64,000 nucleotides of DNA. Origin: Glossina fuscipes (taxonomy: Eukaryota > Arthropoda > Insecta > Diptera > Glossinidae). Position 1 is the first letter of the stretch. Each line of letters begins with the position of its first letter. Positions 25,651 to 38,195 of this stretch are shown here, piece after piece. The stretch spans positions 17,993,682 through 18,057,681 of the forward strand of contig NW_023998415.1 in NCBI RefSeq assembly GCF_014805625.2, given 5' to 3'. A program made the position numbers and the translations under genes. Below the pieces are notes generated by a model. It was not told where the DNA came from and ran no database searches. It saw only the letters and a list, made by a program, of their open reading frames with translations.

Positions 25651-27915
25651 AAAGACAAATTTTATGAAGTACCCAATGACATTCGAAACGACTAATCCTA
25701 TGGGCTAATCCTATGAAAATAATTACAGAACGTGATATCAGTAAAATATATAAGTTTATTATTGTGTTGTTCGGATAATAATTTGGTTGGGTTTTTTTTT
25801 TTTTTTTTTTTAAACGAAAGATGATTTTCTTGTAGTATATAAATATTTGATCATGAATTAATTGCATTAATTTAATCTCTCGGTCATCTCACGCTGGTTT
25901 GCACCAATTGCCAATACCTCTATTGTGTCGTTATCAGCTTCAACGTTCTGCATTTCCGAGGTCAAAATTGCTAGTTCGAAACTTTGCAAACCAGTTTTGG
26001 CACTGGCGTTTTGCCAATACCTCTTCTCCATACACAATGGTTGGCTTTTTTCTTGCTTGAACAACATTTTTACCTTTTCGATAATGAAAAAGTAAAATGC
26101 GGCAAAAATGCTTCCTTTCGCTTTCGATATTTAAAAGGCTACCAATGAAAACTCACATTCAATTGAACTTTTTCACACAGCAAGGCTTGCTATATCGGCT
26201 ATCAAAATATTTAGTGAGAACGTGAGTTTAAGTGTGAAGTCGGTTGTGAAAAAATACAATTAAATCTTCTGTTAGGAAAAAACGAAATTATTTTTCGAAG
26301 AACCGAATAACACGACTAGACTAAGCATTTTATTTTATTTTTCTGAAATATTGCCGATAAAGTAACTGCTACTACTGCAAGAATTTATTCCTTTCTTATT
26401 GGTTTGTATTAATAATAATAATAATAACAATTAGAGAGTTAGTCGGGCAAGATCATTTTGAGCTGAGAGTACGGCCAAAATAAATTGTGAATGTATGTGT
26501 GTCCCGTTCAGGAATGCAATTGTAAATAAAAGAACTTTGAAGTTTATTTCTCTTGAACAAAATATCCGCGATCTAGTGATACTGTACGACTGACTGTATC
26601 TTGTAAAAGCGAATTTCATAACAGTATTTTATAAGAGGGGCAGACAAAGAATTATTTTTGGCAAAGCGAAATAAAGAATATGCGCATAAGTAGCCGAATA
26701 GGTATGAGTTGCGACTACCAAAGTCAATATTCGCGAGATCAAATCTCAAGTGAAGAAGAGCTTAGTCTTTCGTTGATAAGGCCATATTATAACTTACCAA
26801 TTACACCCACCAGGCTGCGGCCACCACATCTCTATTTTCTCGCTGCTTTACACCCTTTACACGCATAGGTGACATCATTTAAATGTATGGTCATATGCGG
26901 AGAAAGAAAAGGTACTTAAGTGTTAAACTTATCTTAATTTATTTTCCACACGACAGGCAATGTTAATTTTGTTTTTAAGCTTCTTCTATCCAATGTAAAA
27001 AACTAGACATATAACTATGGATTATTAATTAATGTTCAGATCAAGACAGTTAAAGAGAAATTATAATTATATTACATCTTTTATGGCGGATGAAAAATGT
27101 GTCGTTAGAAAAGTTAACAAATCTATCTGATCCTTTAAATGTGTGCTAGACATTGTAATCTATTATAATAGGCGTTAATGGCTTCGAGATTACATAAGGG
27201 TGCATAAATAAATGAAATAAAATATAAAAAAAAAAACATTATATAAAAAGTTGTGAAAAAGTTTCAGAGGCGAAAATGTAATTTTTTTAAATATTTAAAT
27301 ATATTGTTTCTCCATTTCTGCAAATTGCCTGCCAACCTAAAAAATTTTTTTAGATAAGCTTTTTTTAGGCGGCTGATGTAGCTTTATCCCTTAATATATT
27401 ATTGTATGTCTATCTAAATTGAATTGAGGCATAGTTTAAATATAAATATTTTCCAACAAGTTTAAAAAAAAAAAAAAAAGGGAAAAAGAAAACCATAGAT
27501 CGAAACATTAGTTAACCACAAACTAAAGGCGTTTTGCATGTATGATAGCTACTACTTCTACCAAAATGGGTTCATTTGATCGATCATTTTTATCGTGTTG
27601 CTACAGTCGCATAAATGATGCGAAGGAGAGCGAAAATTTAGCTCAAGCATTCCAAGCTTAAAAAATGGTTGCGATCTGCCGACATACCTACGCCTACAAT
27701 AGATTTCGATCTGAGGCAACTTTGAAGAACACTTTTATGTTCTTTCATGTTTTTGCCTATGAAATTTTCGATTGCGTTAAGGTATTTCCATATCAATTTA
27801 TTTTCAAAAATTTTTAAATTTTAATTTTTAATGTGCTCGAAAGTTGAAAAGTATCCAACTGAACCGCACGGTGATCCTAGTGTTGATATTATATTCCTGC
27901 AACAACAACAACTGT

Positions 27916-27945
27916 CTATGCTATGCTATGCTATGCTATGCTATA
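27916..27945. repeat. (CTATG)5 pentanucleotide array
   Basis: Five perfect CTATG units are followed by a CTATA unit. Confidence 0.9.
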
Positions 27946-29665
27946 CAATTATACAATCGAAGAGATGGCTGGGCGACTTTTTTAAACATTGTATTGTATA
28001 CAATTAAATAAAATTCATATTCGGTGCTTGGAGTAAAAAAATTGAAAGGAAAAAAGAAATAAGAGAGCAATAAATAAAATTCATACAATATCGACAATAT
28101 TCATTGTCAATTTCGGCTCACTTTATTCGAGTAAGTTTAAGTTACCCGCATAAGCATTAAGTGACTTGCAATAACGTTTCTAAAATATTTCAATTTATAA
28201 AATCGATACATTCGGATATGGTTTTCACACCATTAGGTATGTGCAGCTACATAGTTAAAAATGTTTTTATGGTTGGAGATTGACTATAGTTCGACAAGAG
28301 AAAAAAATAAATAAAAAAATACTAAGCCACACATTAATTCAATTCGATTCCTAATCAAATATACGGTTTTCTGAAACGCAGTACACTAACAATATTAAAA
28401 TACGTGAACATATTATAAATATATTTCAATGAATCCAAATTAGAGAGATGCAACAATTTCCCTGTGATTTTTTTGCAGAAAAATTCTCTCTTTAAATAAA
28501 ATTCGAGTAATATGCGAGTATTGATAACAATTTTGGCAAAATATTATTTTATACGTGAACAACGCCATCGTTATGAGTGAGACAATCAATACAAAGCTCC
28601 TTTACCAATGCTATGACTTCTTATACCTCACATTGCCACGATAGTAGAGAGTATATTAAATTTGTGCGTACGTTTATATACGTGTACCATTCGAAAAGGC
28701 AGAGGACAAGCGCACCTCTTATTATGCCGATCAGCTCTGAAAGATTTTTTGAATTGATTTAAGCTTGTCTCTGCGTGCGGCAATTTTCGGCTTGAGCCCA
28801 TCTCCCTATAAAGGCGCTCCAAGATGTAAAAATGATGCAAGCTATTTGATAGAAGGCCTTGCCCCCCAAATATTAGGATTTTACTTGTTTTTTTTTTTTC
28901 CTTTTTTTTAAATACATTATTTTATTTGCTCTTCGTGAGAACGCTTTTAGACAAAGATAGTAAATTTTTTCAACTTTTTGGTTGTAAGGTTGCAAGAGAA
29001 ATATAATATAATAACGAATCAAAAGACAATAATGCTTTGTGACTGGTAAGGTATCACTAAGCTCGAATAGGGCCCCAAATGTCAATTCACAATTAGTTTT
29101 TTATATATCACATGTCAGACTGACTGCAGTGACTCTCTACACTTTATATTTCGATGTAGTCTTCTGAGTGCCAATGCTTATATCAAAGGTTGCCCTCTGA
29201 TGAATATGCAATCGGTTTAAAATATAAATTTAAGAACTTTAGGATGTTTCCCCGGACCGGAAAATTAATAGATTGACGAACCTGAAATGTCTTTATAGTC
29301 GGATCGAATGTGATTTCTTTTTGGATGCGATAACAAAATATTGCTTTACATTACATTTCCTTCTTATTTAATTTTAATTCAAATTTATTCCATGAAATTC
29401 TTTACAAGTTTCCTGTGTTCGACAATCAAAATTTATTTGTGATTCTATACATAACCTCATTCCATGACTATTATTTATTGCTTTGTCTAACTGCCTATTG
29501 CATGTTTGTTGCGGTTTATGGGTTTAGTAAACTTAGTAACTTAGCTTAAAAGATTCGAAACTTTCTGGTCAATGGAATTGTGTAGATGATTGAATGTGCC
29601 TTTGAAAGCTATGTATGTTGTATTGTTTGTGGTTTCTTAAAAACAAACTAATAGGTGTGCAAAAA

Positions 29666-29667
<2 letters not shown>

Positions 29668-29699
<32 letters not shown>
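29668..29699. repeat. (CT)16 microsatellite
   Basis: This is an uninterrupted CT dinucleotide run. Confidence 0.9.
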
Positions 29700-29705
<6 letters not shown>

Positions 29706-29939
29706 AAATTGATTGCTTTATACCTCACACACCTCACGCATTCGTTTCTTCAGTCATTATCGCTATATATAGCTCAGACATCGAAGTTTCTAAGTTATAA
29801 GTTTTTAGTTATTTACAAGATGTCATTCAATGTCAAGCAGCAATGTGAACCTAAAGGGATGGACGTCAATTAACAGCATATGCGGCAGTGCATAATATTC
29901 TGTTTTAAAGTGACAAATAGAATCCAGCTTAGGGTACGG

Positions 29940-30310
29940 AAATTATGAAGCCAGCTTGGACGAAGGTGCTGAATGGGGAAATTCAAAGCTTATTAGACGT
30001 TATTACAGCACAGACGCACAAGCAGGTCACTGTACAGTTAGAAATAAACTCAATAAACGGCAAGATGAACAATGAATCCGGACGACAATTCAAGGCGAAG
30101 AAAAAGCGTGGCTGGATCTAGGACAATCATCGACATCTCTGCTACGGTGCGTTTAGCGGAATTGAAAAGAAATCATCTGTTACGAAACTGTCATGTCTGG
30201 ACAACAGCAAACGTGGCCAGTCAAACTAAGCGACGTGCTCGAGGAAAACAACAGTATTTACTCAAAAAGGCCTCACGCTTCCACTTCTGCGGCAAGAGCA
30301 ATTAAGCAAG
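29940..30310 (+). pseudogene. Unidentified coding-like block, frame-broken
   Basis: Base composition is more balanced than the surroundings and codon-like. One frame reads EASLDEGAEWGNSKLIRRYY and then stops. A second, shifted frame continues with ETVMSGQQQTWPVKLSDVLEE before ending. A short ORF with an ATG at 30072 sits in another frame. The switch between frames suggests a decayed gene or processed copy. I do not recognise the parent. Confidence 0.25.
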
Positions 30311-31618
30311 TGACCTTTCACTTTTAACATTTGCGGCTCATTCTCCAGATACGGTTGTTTCTGAGCACCATTTGCTCAGACTGATGCAATCGTCTTTAGA
30401 CATTCAACGACCGTAGATAGTCATGATGAGTGCCGTGGTTGTTAAGCCTTGTAACGGGCGTATTTTAAATAAATTCAACTTTATCTAAAAAAATAGAGGG
30501 ACTTTATTTGCATATCTAATAAAATATATATACGTTAACATTTACACTTATGCTCGTTACTGTATATTAATTAAAGGGATTCGGTTGTGTAGATTAACAC
30601 ATGCATAGATGGTAAAACGAGGCAATGAAGTTAATTGTAATTAGAAAAAAATGCAATATTTTAACAGGTTTTGATAAGCAATGCAACAAATTTCAAATAA
30701 ACGAATGAAAATTAAAATGTTCTGATCGAGTTACGCGGAAAATTTCGGGGAACTGGATTGTTATCATTTTCCGCCTTACAGCTGTTCATTTATTAATATC
30801 TAAAGTTAAGAATTTAATGAAAATAACGGATTTTGTAAAACGACATAAGCTAATATTCATAACAAATTACTTTTCGTAAGAGGCGATTGATTCGAAGCCA
30901 TGAACGGAACGGAAGTCGAAATTCAGTGTAATTAACTGTTCACGTCAAAGATCTCAATAAGTTATCTTATATCATAAATTACATATTGTCTTATAAAGGT
31001 CTATTGCCCATCAGTACTCTCATATTAAGAAAGACGCGAAAACGAATCTTAACGTGGAATAAATTTAATTTGAATTCAATTCACTTATTATGCCCCAGTG
31101 GAGTCATTATGGTAAAACACAATTTTTGCACCGACTCTTCTCGAGCAATATTTTTTTTCATATAACGATCTCTTCATAATGCAGCCTTACAATGATCCAT
31201 TCAAATTAATTTTTAATAAAGTTCATCCTTGACGCAAAAAGTGTTGCTATCAAACTTCATCGAAATGGCTCGAAAATTGCAACCTGCGAGTTGAACAGAA
31301 ATCTGCGCATAACGGCGACAGACAAGCAGATTTAAATGAAATCAGAAAATGATTCTGAATCGACCGGTACAATACTAAGTATGTTACAAGAGGTAACAAA
31401 AAAAAATTAGGAAAAGAGTAGAATGATGTACTGGATTTAAGGAGAATGCGTACCTGATTGATTCATCTTTTTTGTTCTATAAACTTTTCTATAAACTAGT
31501 TAAACAGCATCAAATAATGAAAGAATACTCTAAAGAGTCTTGCGCGTTGTACCAGCAAGAAATATACCTCAAAAAGTGTATATATATATGTGGTATTAAA
31601 CAACGGCAATAAATCGCT
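30311..31618. other. Intergenic, with a family R2 repeat
   Basis: Around 31311-31370 the motif GCGACAGACAAGCAGAT and the later ATTCTGAATCGACCGG repeat the layout of the 24.1 kb copy (family R2). Nothing else is recognised. Confidence 0.4.
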
Positions 31619-32029
31619 CTATCTGTTTGTAAACGAACGATAAGGTTTGTCTATAATAGGCAAGACCTTGCAATGTAGCAATATCCCCAAGAGATTCCGT
31701 CTAATTATCCGCAAAAAGAGCCATCCAAAGTCTGTAAAATTCGCCGGTCTAATCATTGGAAAAGAATACAGAATCTTTCGTATAATCTTAAGACGTTTTG
31801 AAATGTGTTCATATCTGTCAAAGTATGTGCCGTATATGTGGGATATGCAAAGTTCTTTACACCATATTAGCTTAAGTGTCACATTCGACGACGATGGCAC
31901 TCGTCGAGCTATATTTTTAAATGTCCGATGTGGTCTTTCCTTTTTGCATTCATAAAAAAACTCCCCTATTTTTTCTAATAAGAGGCCTTGCTGGACCCTA
32001 TTCTCGTAATCCCTAGATAAAAAATTCAT
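31619..32029 (-). CDS. Unidentified ORF, about 136 codons, doubtful
   Basis: The frame runs from an ATG at 32029 to a TAG at 31621-31619. The opposite strand is also open over much of it. The translation is basic and hydrophobic (SRDYENRVQQG near the start, IIRRNLLGILL near the end) and shows no domain I recognise. There are no flanking splice signals that build a longer gene. It may be a transposon fragment or a chance frame in a patch of lower AT content. Confidence 0.15.
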   Translation of the reverse strand: MNFLSRDYENRVQQGLLLEKIGEFFYECKKERPHRTFKNIARRVPSSSNVTLKLIWCKELCISHIYGTYFDRYEHISKRLKIIRKILYSFPMIRPANFTDFGWLFLRIIRRNLLGILLHCKVLPIIDKPYRSFTNR

Positions 32030-32035
32030 CCCCAA

Positions 32036-33200
32036 ATCGAGAACGTCGCCTACATTTTATATATACGTTATTTGAGCATCTTCTCTGGTAAGTCGTTTTG
32101 AATTTTGCTAGAATCGAAGAGTGTTATTGTAGTCCATAATTTTCAAAAATTTGTATAAATATTTTCTCGTTTTTCGTAATAAAATTGCAAACGCGCTTTG
32201 CGTGTTGCCTCTTGAAGTGCCCTCAAAAAATATATATATCCTTGCTTATCAAAGATTGACTCGAGTTAGCTATGCATCATGACTGAAACCCCCGATAAAT
32301 CTCAAGAATTTAACCAGGCCCAAATTTCTTCTTCGGCAAGCCGCTTAACCTTCTTCGTTCTTCTGTTTCTTAGCTTATAACCTCAAAATCCATACAAGCA
32401 TCATTTTTCGGTTAGTTTTACTTCTATTCTATAAACAACAAATGTTACTGCATTCATGCTCTGAATTTTCTTTGCAATCTTCAACCTTTAGCAGGGAAAA
32501 TCACTCCTCTTTCAATATCAATTTCCTTATCTCTTATGTGTTTTTCGTTGCGTCCACTGTCTTTTTACATGTTTTTTTTGTTTTTTTTTTTTTTATTCCC
32601 TTTTTTATTTTTCCATTTTATAAACGGGGCACGATATAATTGACAAAGACTGTAATAATATTACGTACTGGTTGTTGCAATTTTTCATTGAACGAGACTC
32701 GTTACGATTATTAAATGCTTACAGTCACAGAATGCGAATGAATGAAAAAGTAAATCCCGATAGTAAAAGTCATAAAATTATGAAAACGTTATAAATTAAG
32801 TTAATTAATAATTGAAAGACAAGTGTCAATAAAAACGAAGCCAAATAAAACGAATGAGAGAGTCACACCACACCGCCTTTGCTTTAAACAAAAAAAAAAA
32901 AAAAAACAAAAAAAAATTAACAAAAGATAAGTGAAAAGCTTATAGGTAAGGCCGACGATTTAACATCCTACACCCACCTTGTCTAATGCGACTATTCATT
33001 CACTCTCGTGATAGTAAACCAAGCCTTACACCAAATTATTTTCATGGAAAGGCATACTTTACACGGAAGCACTTATGTTGGAAGGCAGTCAAAACGTGGG
33101 CTGACGTGATCTGAGTTTAGAAAACTTAGTTTACTTGTTAGATTTTTACAAAATTTTCATTACACAAATTTTCACTTACAAGACTTTAGTTTCCATGAGA
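32036..33200. other. Intergenic, no gene recognised
   Basis: This is AT-rich DNA with poly-T and poly-A tracts (about 32573-32594 and 32888-32918). Nothing else is recognised. Confidence 0.55.
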
Positions 33201-33209
33201 TACCCCATA

Positions 33210-33710
33210 TATGGGATATGGCCTAAAAAATAGAACTTTTTGATCCAAGTTTGATTCAGTCGAGAATTTTCATCAATTTTCATTATGAACTACGAAACAT
33301 TCGCACATTTTCGCTATATAAAAGTTTGCTTTTCATTAGGAACCTTATACAAATGGTGGAATCCAAAAAATAGACTTACATGATCCAAACTTGGTAAAGT
33401 TAATTTTTACGCCAAACTACAACTATTGACAAATTTTCAAAATCAATTTTCGAAAGTTATAACCTTTTATCTTATTTAGATTCAGTTTTCGTAGAAATGA
33501 TTATACGGAGGAGACTCTAAATAAATCACTTCACCTGGCCCAAGTTTTTCACATAAATTTACAATGCCAAAACATTGTTATTCACCAAGGAATTTTGAAG
33601 TTTGCAAATTTTGGTTCAGATAACGACTGCCTTCAAAATAAGACATTACATGAGAGGAAGTCGCAAAAATGGACCGATATAGTCTATTTTCAAAAGAGTG
33701 CATTCTTCCG
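33210..33710 (+). repeat. Degenerate tandem array, period about 140-155 bases
   Basis: A motif of the form AAAAAATAGAC.TT.ATGATCCAA recurs at about 33223, 33360, 33507 and 33662, each in a similar setting (a TTTTCAA/GCCAAA stretch after it, a TTTCGTAGAAAT/CATTAGGAA stretch before it). The units are strongly diverged. This could be an old satellite or the repeated interior of a transposable element. Confidence 0.4.
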
Positions 33711-35560
33711 ATCAATGCTGGGCTTGCCGCGTTATTGCTCAAGAGAACGATATGGCTGCTTGCCCAAAAAATTTTAATTTTGTCTCCGTAGTAAGTGGCA
33801 ATAGTATGCTTTACCTTGTCAAGGTTGTTCAGGTGGGAATTTAAGGGTGGAATAAAGATGGTCTCTCTTAAAACGCTTAAAAACTTAAGCTTTATATCCC
33901 AACAATTATTCTCTTCTTCTCTGTGATAAGGTCTCTAAGAACAACATTTAGCGTACATTCTTTTATGCATGCTGAGCGTAATATGTCATAAAAGCTGGGT
34001 TTTAAAGCCTACCGAGTTTCGGAACATGTTTAGAGGAATGATTATTTCTTTTGCAAGTTTTATTGCCAATGCGGTTTGGAACATTCTTTTAAGTGACAAT
34101 TTCAACAAGCTATGCAACGCTCTGCCAAAAAGTTTGTCACCAGTTAAGCCTCTTCATATATCAGATAATGATAATAAAACTTTTATCATAATTAAATTCA
34201 GTAACTATGTAACTGATAATAGCATTACTTTGTGGCATTAATGAGAACTCACGTTTAGTTAGGAAAGCATATTTAATAATAGAATGTGGGAATATATATG
34301 TACACTGTCTCATTATGATTACGAAGGTGTGCGATGCGCAACTAAACATGTGTGTGACAAAATCAGATATTCGTTCAACAAGAACGGGATTATATCCAAC
34401 TTAAATGAAATTATTTTTTCTGCACTTGCATTTAATTTTTTTCTACTTTTGTATTTATTTGTTTATTTATCTATCTATTTTTTTTTTTTTTTTTTTTTTT
34501 TTTTAATCGATTTCATCAATAACAGGAAAGTGCTGTCGACATAATATGCTACGATACGGACATGATTTCCATTGCATAACCATATGGCATCATATTGCTA
34601 CGAAAATCACATACTTGAATAAATGAATGAACGTAAAAACAGTCTGAAATTTCTAAAATGTTGAACAAGGGAGAGAAACATGTTTTGAATTTTGATAAGC
34701 ACGGGGATTTGCCTCAGCTAGCCTTTAAAGAAACAAGTCGATCAAGTGCTTGAAAATGCCGACAGCCGTTGAAACGGTTTTCTTACCGTCTCTCGGTATA
34801 TTGGCATTTGTTTGAATAATGGCAGTCATTAAGTGTCCTTTATATATCGTTTTGGGCTTTGTTGAATGCTATTGCAGGGCTATGCGGACAGTTTGTCTGT
34901 CGTGGTAAATAGGCGACGCTGTATAATGAAATTATTTGAACAACATCAGTGCCAATGTCCAAGAGACTAGTTTGGCGATCGTTGCAATAAACGTTTTAAT
35001 CGTTTCGACCGTGTTTTTGTAGATATGATACGGCATCATTTATATGCTTTAGGCTCTAACTAACAACATGTCGTCCAGCGCGTCTGCGATTACAAGCACG
35101 AATGAATCCTTGATATTAAATATCATTTTTAACTGTTTTAATTTTGAGCATCACTCGGAATGTAGACTAAACTGATGGCAAATTCAATGATGGACACACA
35201 ACGGAGGATTTAATTATAAGACGCTTTTCTCGTCTCCATATAGCCCAAAAGTGATATGGTCTACTAATAATTTGTTTATATGACATAGAACGTAGTGTCC
35301 GATGATTAGGTGTGAGATCGCACTGTACTGTTGCTTACCTTACTTCAACACCTAATTATCGAAGTAAGCTCAATTGCAGTTAGTAATTCAAACACACATA
35401 CAATAACCATTTAAAGCTGATTGCGAATATTGCCTTGGAGTCTGTCAAATTAAGTTAGCTTTATTTAATTGAGTTACTTAGTCAATCCCTTAGTTAATTA
35501 TATTCGCCCCATTTCGCAGCTTTTAGTTATGAAACATTTTGACATAATTAGCTAAGCTTT
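33711..35560. other. Intergenic, no gene recognised
   Basis: A poly-T tract lies at about 34480-34504. Short frames exist on both strands but no recognisable product. Confidence 0.5.
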
Positions 35561-36530
35561 TCACTCATACTCTTTCGCCCTACTTCACACTAAACTCTTT
35601 CGTTACGCAGACAATCGATTCCACTTCGAGTCACATGTTGCAAAAGTGTTGCAATTTTTCCCATTCGACAATCCTTACCATTGCCTACCAATGAGGTTAA
35701 TAGGTTTTCTTTCCGATCATTCGTCATTTCGTAAAGGGGTCTCGAAACTTACCTACCATCCTACCTAATCATAGCGGCAGTGTATCTTAACTAATGGGCA
35801 AATACGATCACCTATTGTGATAGGGAGTCCGATTGCACATGAATGTGTGATAAAAACGTCTTCGACACAGTTTCTCACAGTTTGATTTTTGAAATTTCAA
35901 AATGCTTCACTAATCATTGCATGAAGTTAAATTTTGTTTGTTGTCGTACAAACAACGAAAGCAATCATTGAATTAGTTTTAGATCTAAAGAAACTTTGAC
36001 ATACGAAACCATTTTAGAAGTTGACTATTGTCTAAAGAGTAACACTCTTTTCAAATTTCATTAGCACCTTATGGTCGCAGTATTATCCCGAATTACATGT
36101 AAAATAGTACTCGGGTGAACAACTGTCTGTACTATGAAGATACTCTCACCCTTTCATTTACCTATGCATCTGCAGAAGATTTCAAATGTTGGGTAAACTA
36201 TTCAAATGTTATTCGATAAGATCGTTACTGCGCTTATAAGGTCAGGATCGAACTCAATAGCACAATATCTGTCCTACGTCAACGATCACGATTTTAAGGA
36301 TTCTATGCAAGTGTTTTTAGGATTTTCTTAAATTTCAGCGTTCACATCCGAGCGCATTCGAATTGGACGGAAAAGACTTTTATGTGAACGTTAATGAAAT
36401 ATCACGCAATACGATGACACTCTCCCAACTCGTCCAACTTAATGGATCGTTAGAAATGAAACGCGAAAGTATTTGCAACATACTTTCATAGCCTATCCTA
36501 GAATTGTGCAGTTACATATTGATGAGTAAG
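35560..36530 (+). pseudogene. Unidentified coding-like blocks
   Basis: Three stretches read like protein. A frame of about 70 codons (roughly 35562-35770) contains LFRYADNRFHFESHV and FFPFDNPYHCLPM. Near 36126-36200 another contains LYYEDTLTLSFTYASAEDF. From 36340 to 36490, after an acceptor-like TTTCTTAAATTTCAG, a further one contains FELDGKDFYVNVNEISRN and ends in TAG. They lie in different frames and I cannot splice them convincingly. They could be exons of a fast-evolving gene, a decayed gene or a mobile-element remnant. The family is not recognised. Confidence 0.25.
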
Positions 36531-36710
36531 TCTCTCAAAGCCTTCAAGTTGAGAAGTCTTTTAATGGCTTCTAACAGTCCACGCGACATTTTATTAACAG
36601 GATGTCGATTTGCATGCTATAATCGACGATACTAACAGAGAATTAGGTGTGACCAAATATGTTCGCCAATGGCATCTAAAATATACATAAATATATATAT
36701 ACGTGCTCTG

Positions 36711-37634
36711 TGAAAGCTCTTTATTCGCGCTTCCTTCATTCGCGGTTTCCCTATTCGCGGCTTAAAAAAATGCGATCCAATTTCTATATTCGCGGCTATA
36801 AATTTCTTTATTCGCGGATTAGTCCAGACCGTTAAGCTCGATTACATTAGACGAACCTTCAAAATCATATTGGGCAACATGGAATGTAATCCTGATATGA
36901 ATGTAACGGAATGCAGGAAGAAATTTGACATAGGAAAATGCATCGTAAACATAAAAGAATCATTGGAAGAACTGAAGCCACACACATTGAAGTAATGCTC
37001 GAAAAAACTGTGACCTGCCCTGCGGATGACTGCGGAAAATGACGAAGAATCTGTGCAAGTTCAAACTTTGACTGCAAACATAGCCGAAACCGCGAATGGA
37101 ATAGGACGAGATGGGTTCGAACAGATAGAATCAAGTGGCATTCAGGAATTGCTTGAATCGCAAGATGAAGATTTGACTGAAACCGACTTGGAGGAAATGT
37201 TAAATACATAGCCCATTGAAGAAGAGGCTTCAACAAGCACTGGAAACGTGTCATTTAATTTGAACAGTCTTAGTGAAGGCTTAAGACTCGCAAATGAGTT
37301 TGGCGATTTCTTTATGAACATTGATCCGTCTATGGAACGAAGTCTTCTTTTTAAGACGCACATTGCTAATGCGACTGCTACGTATCAGTCTGAATTGAAG
37401 GAGCTCTTAAAAACTGTCAAGCAAGAGAAAATTACAAAATTCTTCAAAGCATTGCCTAAGCCTTACGAGAATTAATCAAAATGTTCAAAAACTTCAATTA
37501 AATTGATTTTTTTTTTATTTTGTCACCCATGAACGTATCCCCTATAATCCCATATAAATTACCATTCCGTGTTCACGGTTTCTGTATTCGCAGCATATAC
37601 ATGGAACATAGACCCCGCGAATGAAGAGCTTTTG
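36711..37634 (+). mobile_element. Tigger/pogo-type DNA transposon, internally deleted
   Basis: Imperfect terminal inverted repeats bound the element. The left end reads GAAAGCTCTTTATTCGCG and the right end, reversed, AAAAGCTCTTCATTCGCGG. Behind the left end the motif TTCGCG(G) is repeated five times (36724, 36739, 36754, 36789, 36811), and related copies sit near the right end. The interior carries the C-terminal third of a Tigger/CENP-B-like transposase in plus orientation. The helix-turn-helix and catalytic DDE parts are missing, so this copy could only have moved with help from another element. TA-rich flanks agree with the TA target preference of the Tc1/mariner/pogo group, but an exact target duplication is not clear. 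Confidence 0.75.
36822..37475 (+). pseudogene. Tigger-like transposase C-terminal fragment with three in-frame stops
   Basis: One continuous reading frame of 218 codons is broken only by stops at 36993-36995 (TAA), 37011-37013 (TGA) and 37209-37211 (TAG). There are no frameshifts. The order of motifs is that of Tigger/jerky-type transposases after the catalytic core: VKLDYIRRTFKIIL, then an FDIGKCIVNIKESLEEL stretch, then CSKKL*P where the family has CW-KLWP. An acidic linker (ESQDEDLTETDLEEM) follows, and the closing region holds DPSMERSLLFK, a Tyr-containing helix and KITKFFKALP. The stop at 37011 replaces the conserved second Trp, as TGG to TGA would. It is a dead remnant. Confidence 0.75.
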
Positions 37635-38108
37635 TATATAAATAAATATGTAAATATGCATATAAGTATATATATATAATATGCATATAATATAATATAA
37701 TATGTAAATATGTCTATATATATAATCCAATATATATATATATATATATCTTTATAACGCTCAGAAGCAAGCTGCCGTTCTCCATAAAGTATATAAATTC
37801 TTGGCCACTTTCAATTTCAGAATGCACCTAACCATCTGCGTCTTCTCGTCTGTCCATCTGCCCAACTATGTAGTATCTGAAACGAAGATATCGCTTACAA
37901 ATTTGCAAAGGAATGTGAAAATGATCCAAACAATGATCCATAAGATGCACTGTATAAATTTCTACATTTCTGAAAATAGAAAAAATCAGCCGCACTCACT
38001 TCATATTATGGAGTATGAAAGTGTAGTTCCTTTGCTTGGTGATGTGTATAAAAGATGGGTTCAAATATACTTCTTACTTTTATACGAATATACTTCTTAC
38101 TTTTTATA
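37635..38108. other. Intergenic, AT microsatellites and dispersed repeat
   Basis: Dense TA-type simple repeats occupy about 37650-37750. A following stretch containing TCTTCTCGTCTGTCCATCTG is like the dispersed repeats of families R1 and R2. The 112-codon frame at 37801-38139 runs through this repeat and into the SINE fragment, so it is unlikely to be a gene. Confidence 0.45.
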
Positions 38109-38109
38109 T

Positions 38110-38164
38110 CCTTGGATGCTAGTGCTTTTAAGAGTTTAGTCTTAGAATTTATTTCTCTGGCGAA

Positions 38165-38195
<31 letters not shown>
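38110..38195 (+). mobile_element. tRNA-derived SINE, 5'-truncated copy
   Basis: From GGATGCTAG onward it matches the 3' half of the SINE at 41.9-42.1 kb. Shared blocks in order are GATGCTAG, TTAAGA.TTTAGTC, TAGAATTTATT, CTCTGGC and an (AAT)n tail. The tRNA-like head is missing, as expected for a 5'-truncated retroposed copy. Confidence 0.7.

Larger units (their letters stand above)
25651..29930. other. Intergenic, no gene recognised
   Basis: This contains AT-rich DNA with an (AAT)n run near 26408-26427, a (CTATG)5 array at 27916-27945, and a (CT)n run at 29668-29699. No gene can be supported. Confidence 0.55.

Noticed and set aside
26408..26427. (AAT)n run after AAGAATTTATTCC, possible SINE tail
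   Set aside because: Only about a dozen bases match the SINE 3' end before the repeat, too little to call a copy.
37801..38139. 112-codon plus-strand frame
   Set aside because: It spans a dispersed repeat and then the SINE fragment, so it is not an independent gene.
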